From Amyelois transitella (Eukaryota > Arthropoda > Insecta > Lepidoptera > Pyralidae): a stretch of 64,000 bases of DNA. The position numbers and the translations under genes were made by a program. Positions 59,501 to 64,000 of the stretch are shown here, piece after piece; position 1 is the first letter of the stretch; every line of letters starts with the position of its first letter. The DNA is taken from positions 3,869,001 to 3,933,000 of the forward strand of contig NC_083516.1 in assembly GCF_032362555.1 (NCBI RefSeq). Direction: 5' to 3'. Below the pieces are notes generated by a model. It worked only from the letters and a program-made list of their open reading frames with translations. It was not told where the DNA came from and made no database searches.

Positions 59501-61665
59501 GATTTTAATAAAATTAGTACAGAGATAGAGATGACCCTGATTAAGAACATAAGCATACTTTTGATCGCGAAAAAAATTATAGTAAGTTATATAATCTCGT
59601 GGGATAAAGTATGTCTTTGATATACTGAAACAATTCAACGATTTAATCTAAAAATATGTATAGAATTAATAAAAAGAAAATAACGGAGATTTTCCATAAA
59701 TATATCTGTTACATTACTGATCGCAAGTTACGGGAGGATGGGTCACCTAGACTAAGCATACATTTCTCATGATAAGTTGGTATCTAAAATATAAATTGTA
59801 GATTAAATTGAAAATTTTATTTACACATACCCAATGCAGTAGATAAATCGATACAATCCTTGAAGTCCCTCCACACTTTCAAGTTTAACTGTTGGGATAA
59901 ATGTAATGGAAAAGCAGATAATTTTGTGGTGGTTATGAAAATCATTTTAACTGATTCAGAAAACATGTTTAAAAGTTCTTCGTAGTACTTGCTTCGATTA
60001 AATGATTCTTTGCTGCCGAGTAATATTTGAATAATCACTAAAACAATAACAAATCATGATTTTTTTTTATAAATAAAATATTGCAATTTTTTACAATTGA
60101 ATAATGTGCCGTGTGGTTCCCGGCACCAATTAAAAAAGAATAGTCACTCCGTCTCATTCCCATGGATGTCGTAAAAGGCTACTAAGGGATAAACTTAGAA
60201 ACTTAGGATTCTTCTTGTAAACGATGGCATAGCAACCTGTCACTATTTTAATCTCAATTCTATCATTAAGCCAAACAGTTGAACGTGGCCTATCAGTCTT
60301 TTCAAGACTGTTGGCTCTGTCTACACCGCAAGGGATATAGACGTGATTATATGTATGTATGAATGTATGAATAATTACCATCTGTAGAAAGTCGATAAAA
60401 GTCAGATTCTAGATTAGGCATGAAACTAGTGCTTTTGCATTTGTCCTTCCATGCTGAAATAAATTGTTGTATCGGGGTATTTATAGCATTTTCTAACCAG
60501 TCGTCAGAATCTTTTAATAGATGTTTATTCGTTATACGACGGTTTGTTAACCACTCTTCTCCATTCATGAAAAAAAGACCTCTTTTGGATCCATATAGCT
60601 TCTCATATAATATCCAAGGTTCTGGTAAAATATGAAGTGGATATTTTCCCTCCAAAGTCATAAAAAGTGATTTTATCAATGCAGGATCGCTTACAAAAAC
60701 TATATTTGTGGTTCCGTTTAATTTTTCATAAAATATAGGACCAAGCTCTTTATGTCGCGCATCTATATAATTATGCAATCTGTGAAATAATTAATTATGC
60801 AATTATAAAATCAAGATGCAATTTAACTATAAACTAATAAGTTTTATTTGAATAAAAGAAATTAAACATTATTTGAAGATGTTTCCGTTCAGACCAAAAT
60901 TAATCGGATTTCTATGTTTCGGTGTCCGTCGATCATTGATTGGCTTTGTATAATAGTTAGTCAATCAATTACGTTGTATGTATTTTGTTTTCATATTTAT
61001 TAATTTTTTTCACCGAATCAAACTTTTTTTATTTGGAAAGTACTTTTATTAATAGTTTTAGTTGACAAATACAGTTTAAAATAAATAGACGTACGTACAA
61101 ACAAAATCCTGTCCGTAACCTTTTTTAATAAAAGAGGACACTGACTGATATATCAACGCATAATAATAAAATTTAAGGAATCACTGGGGTTGGGATGGAA
61201 CTAGAGATTAAAAATTTGGCATAAAGATTCCTAAAATAGTCAAGGGATGCACTGACAGGATTTTTGCTATATTCGCGCGAACGTGATTTTTACTTTCACT
61301 TGTGTGGAGTGTCAGCTCTGTCTATTCCGTAAGGGATAAAGACGTGATTATGTGTCAACATAATCACGTCTTTATCCCTTACGGAATAGACAGAGCCGAC
61401 AATGTCGGAAAGATTGAAAGCCTATAGCAGAGTTATACTAAGTATTATAATGTATATAAGCTTCTAAGTAGATTAAACATAAGATATACTTAGTTTGATT
61501 TCCAGCTGCCCACAATTGTAATCGAGATCCAAAAACAGGCAATTCTCTGGGCCTGGGCATATCTTTGATTGTTTTAGTTGAGCTTTTTCGTAATAATACC
61601 GTTGCATTATGCCTTTTGTAAAATAGATTTTGCGCCCTTGCCATTAATATTTTTACACGATACAT
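56533..61665 (-). CDS. CYP315A1: Mitochondrial cytochrome P450, CYP315A1 (shadow)-like
   Basis: Seven exons, 5' to 3': 61490-61665, 60379-60779, 59831-60037, 59196-59332, 58888-59082, 56935-57150 and 56533-56649, giving 482 aa. The basic N-terminus (MYRVKILMARAQNLFYKRHN) fits a mitochondrial presequence and is followed by the proline hinge MPRPRELPVFGSR. The text GPIFYEKLNGTTNIVFVSDP and EGKYPLHILPEPWILYEKLY matches shadow. P450 landmarks: I-helix AGDT (304-307), K-helix ExxR (E343-R346), and the heme loop F421-x-x-G-x-R-x-C428-x-G. In insects CYP315A1 performs the C2-hydroxylation of ecdysteroids in the prothoracic gland. Another mitochondrial-clan P450 is the alternative. Intron 5 contains COX18; intron 2 a SINE; intron 3 a Helitron-like fragment. 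The 3' end nearly meets ARMC5's polyadenylation signal. Confidence 0.9.
57431..58495 (-). CDS. COX18: COX18, mitochondrial inner-membrane insertase (Oxa1/YidC family)
   Basis: An intact intronless gene of 354 aa, wholly inside intron 5 of CYP315A1 and on the same strand. The N-terminus is basic and aromatic (MNCIKYFRNYKKYIIYYNSR), consistent with a mitochondrial presequence. The Oxa1/YidC core runs from about residue 90, with TTGLTWWATVVSSTILIRGL, then KASLVIWCQIPIWVCMSFAL and ILPVAFGITNLTIIEIQR, and a final membrane segment CLYWVTSSGFGLIQNLCL. Four or five membrane segments and the length fit COX18, which exports the Cox2 C-tail across the inner membrane; OXA1L would normally be longer. Being intronless inside another gene suggests retroposition at some time, though no poly(A) tract or duplication remains visible. 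Confidence 0.9.
   Translation of the reverse strand: MNCIKYFRNYKKYIIYYNSRNFSALNSDLYQKRGDGYNHPTQNSIIYDTNCSNRRHISMEAFVEWQQQTYTSISNSTLVHLMQDGLLYFHDTTGLTWWATVVSSTILIRGLITLPLTIYQNYILAKVENISLELKDMINELKKETTIAKKVYNLTDKQAVVLYKRSLKKQWQQLIVRDNCHPFKASLVIWCQIPIWVCMSFALRNLVYMQSGDPAALVTFMELSGGGFGWIPNLVEPDHSLILPVAFGITNLTIIEIQRMSKLREPSKMYNTFTNVFRVFSLVMIPVAASVPSCMCLYWVTSSGFGLIQNLCLLSPSLRRKLGIPEAPSEIEEPYNHIKEEIKNTVAKIMPKKT
59427..59605 (+). repeat. Helitron-like 5'-end fragment
   Basis: tccctactaatatcataaac, then gtctgtctgtgatactttc and aaccactaaaccgattttaa match the left-end consensus of moth repeats of the same type as 50755-51402. No CTAG end is seen, so it is truncated. It lies in CYP315A1 intron 3. Confidence 0.55.
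60105..60372 (+). repeat. Full-length SINE copy (reference copy for the family)
   Basis: Begins gtgccgtgtggttcccggca, which resembles a tRNA-type B-box head, and continues through tggatgtcgtaaaaggctac, aacctgtcactatt and gaacgtggcctatcagtc. It ends ccgcaagggatatagacgtg plus attatatgtatgtatg. About 265 bp, no ORF. All other copies in this window are parts of this sequence, in either orientation. tRNA origin is suggested by the head only. Confidence 0.8.
61315..61396. repeat. 38-bp perfect hairpin made of two opposed SINE 3' ends
   Basis: Left arm 61315-61352 (gctctgtctattccgtaagg and on) and right arm 61359-61396 are exact complements with a six-base loop. Both arms are SINE 3'-end sequence including ggataaagacgtgatta, so two tails face each other. 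It lies in CYP315A1 intron 1, 94 bp downstream of exon 1. Confidence 0.85.
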
Positions 61666-62842
61666 ATTTTTTTTAACCAGTATGCACTTGTACACAAATG
61701 GATGTATATCACTTATTATTACACAGAACAGTCCACTTCACAGAACGTGGGTATTGAAATAAAACCTGTGATTTTAAATCATCCGGTCGCGGCTTCAGGT
61801 AGCTGTGCGATCCTGTTTATATGGTAATAACATTCAATGAATAATGCGATGTCTCGACCTGAGATCGGATTCCCAACCATCGCTAAACAATATGATAATT
61901 TAAATGAACTTTAGAAAAACAAGTTTGAAGATATTTATATGAAATATATTTTGCGAATGTAATCGACAAAAAATGGACCAAAAATATCCATAAAATCCAT
62001 ACAATTATAACTGGCCAATATATGTCGGGTGTTGAATTTAAGACGATCTGCGTAACAGACTAGCGCAACGGATGCCTTAAACTAATGTTATAAATGCGAA
62101 AGTATGTTTCTGTGATTCTTTTGCCATCATTTACTACAAAACCACTAAACCTGCATACACGTCAAGTAAGGAGAAAAACAAAGAATACTTTTCATAAGGG
62201 CGGAGCTCCGGACGAAAGCTAGTTTTCTAAATGTATATAAAATTCTCTATTATTTTATATATTTATATAAAAATAAAATAATAGAGAATATGTAAATATG
62301 TACTATGTTCAAAGGAATTTTTTAACGTGTCGATTTAATTTATGATTTAACACCATGCATGTTCCCAATATGAGTTAAGTTCTCGTCTGACCTCATCAAA
62401 TTTTTAGCTTCCAGGAGTCATGAGCAGGGTATTTTTGCGATGTTTTCCTTTAGCGTACGAGCACCCGTTTTTAATCAATCAAATTTATGTACCAAAATAT
62501 CCAAGAAATGTAAATGTTACATCATGTTACGTAAAATCAAATAAAATCTAAAAATTAAATCAAGTTAAAATTTTACGTAATCACTTCTCAATAACATCAT
62601 TATATTATATTGGGACTTAATCTGTTTTGGCTTTGCTGCATTTGGGTAAAAAAAAATGGTAGATACTAGTAGATTTTGAGATTTTTTATATGGCCACTTT
62701 ACAACAAAGTTGTCGCTGTGGTTGGTGAGGTGACTTGTCAAAATTATAAAACTCATCGTGAAACCAAAATTGTAGAATTTTTTCGCTGAACTGCGGATTT
62801 TGAAATAGATTTTATTTTATTTAAATATAAAATACAACAAAC
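61666..62842. other. Divergent region between CYP315A1 and PSMD2
   Basis: 1.2 kb with promoters of both genes presumed at its ends. It holds a short Helitron-like element (62080-62222, ending ggacgaaagctag before T) and a 17-bp inverted repeat (62242-62258 with 62273-62289). No gene is seen. Confidence 0.45.
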
Positions 62843-64000
62843 ATGACGGTGAAAAATAAGGCAGAAGAGCCTAAAAAGGAAAAGGCTGAGCCTGTCCCTG
62901 CTCCGAATGACGATTTGGTAGGCAAAATACTTATTATTGAGAATATGCGGTTACTTGGTTTTCATTTACCTATGTACTTTATCTCTTTTGTTTATTTTCA
63001 AGTCCGAAGAAGATAAACGTCTCCAAGAAGAACTGAACATGCTAGTCGAAAAGCTTGTGGTGAGTGTATTTTTATTTGTCTTACTTTTTCTATAAATAAT
63101 AAAAAAACAGCATAGTTAACCCTAACATGCCTTTGTATTTTAGGGGAATGAAAAGGATCTGTATTTCCCGGCTCTTCAAATGCTCAGCAACCTCATTAGA
63201 ACATCCACAACATCGATGACGTCAGTGCCAAAGCCTCTCAAGTTTTTGCGGGAACATTATCCTGCTCTGAAAGAAGTATATGGAAAAATCACAGATGCAA
63301 AGACCAAGAAGTTTTGTGCTGATGTCGTGTCCGTATTAGCAATGGGAGTGAGTGGATCTCAAGTAAGTACCATTGAAGACCAAAATTAAATAGAAAGATT
63401 AATTATTACATGTTCTTCTAAATTTTTTTATCTTTGTTTGAAGGATGCTGCAGAGAAGAGAGAATGTCTTAAATATTGTCTCCTCGGAACTATGTCTAAT
63501 GTTGGAGATTGGGGCCATGAATATGTCAGGTACAGTACAATTGTTATATTGATTGAACTGGTACTTCACATGGATTTAATGTACCTACATCTAATTAGCT
63601 ATAGTTACCATTAAATTGTCCTGAAAAAGGTGTATCTATAAGTGTTTATTATTTTAGACAACTGGAAGGAGAAATAGCTGAAGAGTGGAATGTTGAGAAC
63701 ATGGACACTCTGCTGCCGTTAGTAAGGGATGTTGTTGCCTTTGACATGCAGCACTCTGCTGAGATCCAAGCTTGTGATCTCCTAATGGAAATCGACCGGC
63801 TCGACCTTCTAACACAACATATGGATCAGAGCAACTATCCTCGTGTTTGCCTGTATCTTATTGGGTAAAGTTATTTATTTTTACCTAATATTTTATATAC
63901 AATCAGTCTCTTGACTTTGGTGAGATATCCTTAAGCTTTAACCCAACATATCCCATGGTGCATACTATTTTGTGCTATGCTTTTAGGTGTGCCAGTTATG
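62843..64000 (+). CDS. PSMD2: PSMD2/Rpn1, 26S proteasome non-ATPase subunit 2, 5' part
   Basis: The first six exons (62843-62917, 63003-63059, 63144-63362, 63444-63529, 63658-63864 and 63987 onwards) read in one frame; the gene continues past the window. The N-terminus is charged ([20 protein letters not shown]). The Rpn1 N-terminal domain follows: [71 protein letters not shown] and [14 protein letters not shown]. Rpn1 is the largest base subunit of the regulatory particle and docks ubiquitin receptors and Ubp6/USP14. No internal oddities are seen in the visible part. Confidence 0.96.

Noticed and set aside
1-64000. LTR retroelements, endogenous viruses, Polintons, CRISPR arrays, tRNA or rRNA genes
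   Set aside because: Looked for long terminal direct repeats, capsid or integrase-like frames, regular spacer arrays and cloverleaf-like A/B boxes; none seen apart from the B-box-like motifs inside the SINE and the 28.4-kb element.

Overview
The window is a gene-dense piece of a nuclear insect genome, very probably from a moth (Lepidoptera). Genes have many short introns with GT..AG borders, intergenic DNA is A/T-rich, and one short interspersed repeat recurs at least a dozen times in either orientation. A mitochondrial cytochrome P450 of the CYP315A1 (shadow) ecdysteroid type also fits an insect. I rebuilt exons by hand from splice sites, reading frame and protein resemblance; for every complete multi-exon gene whose exon joins I fixed (all but the two flagged in the nested cluster), the summed exon lengths are a multiple of three.

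Layout. 1-5622 (+): 3' part of RBM19/MRD1 (five RRMs). 6020-6334 (+): doubtful small membrane ORF. 7664-9391 (-): TM9SF3, intronless. 9823-13802 (+): NLE1/Notchless (10 exons). 13891-16103 (-): UTP3/SAS10 (2 exons). 17659-18738 (+): CRELD. 18739-23164: gene-poor, with a foldback repeat. 23165-47415 (-): a complete 22-exon BCR orthologue (about 1255 aa; coiled coil, DH, PH, C2, RhoGAP). 47826-55945 (+): ARMC5 (12 exons, armadillo repeats plus BTB), head-to-head with BCR. 56533-61665 (-): CYP315A1 (7 exons), with intronless COX18 nested in its intron 5 on the same strand. 62843-64000 (+): 5' part of PSMD2/Rpn1.

The most unusual part lies inside BCR intron 7 (33384-40125). On the opposite strand sits a cluster of at least four genes or gene parts for secreted proteins I cannot assign to a known family. 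They share a cysteine module, C-x4-C-x4-C-x4-C-x4-C-x10/11-C, usually right after an amphipathic helix. One copy keeps the spacing but has lost the two central cysteines, and another has a divergent Cys pattern. This looks like a tandemly duplicated, fast-evolving, possibly lineage-specific family nested in a conserved signalling gene.

Other notable structure: a perfect 213-bp inverted repeat with a 74-bp spacer in BCR intron 18; a 648-bp Helitron-like element; a 905-bp element with terminal inverted repeats in ARMC5 intron 2; a pogo/Tigger remnant with part of its transposase; a LINE 3' end; and a SINE family whose 3' end matches that of a LINE in the same window. No LTR element, retrovirus, Polinton, CRISPR array or rRNA/tRNA gene was seen. 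RBM19, NLE1 and UTP3 are all ribosome-biogenesis factors and lie within 16 kb; the other genes have unrelated roles (Golgi trafficking, Rho signalling, protein turnover, ecdysone synthesis, cytochrome oxidase assembly).
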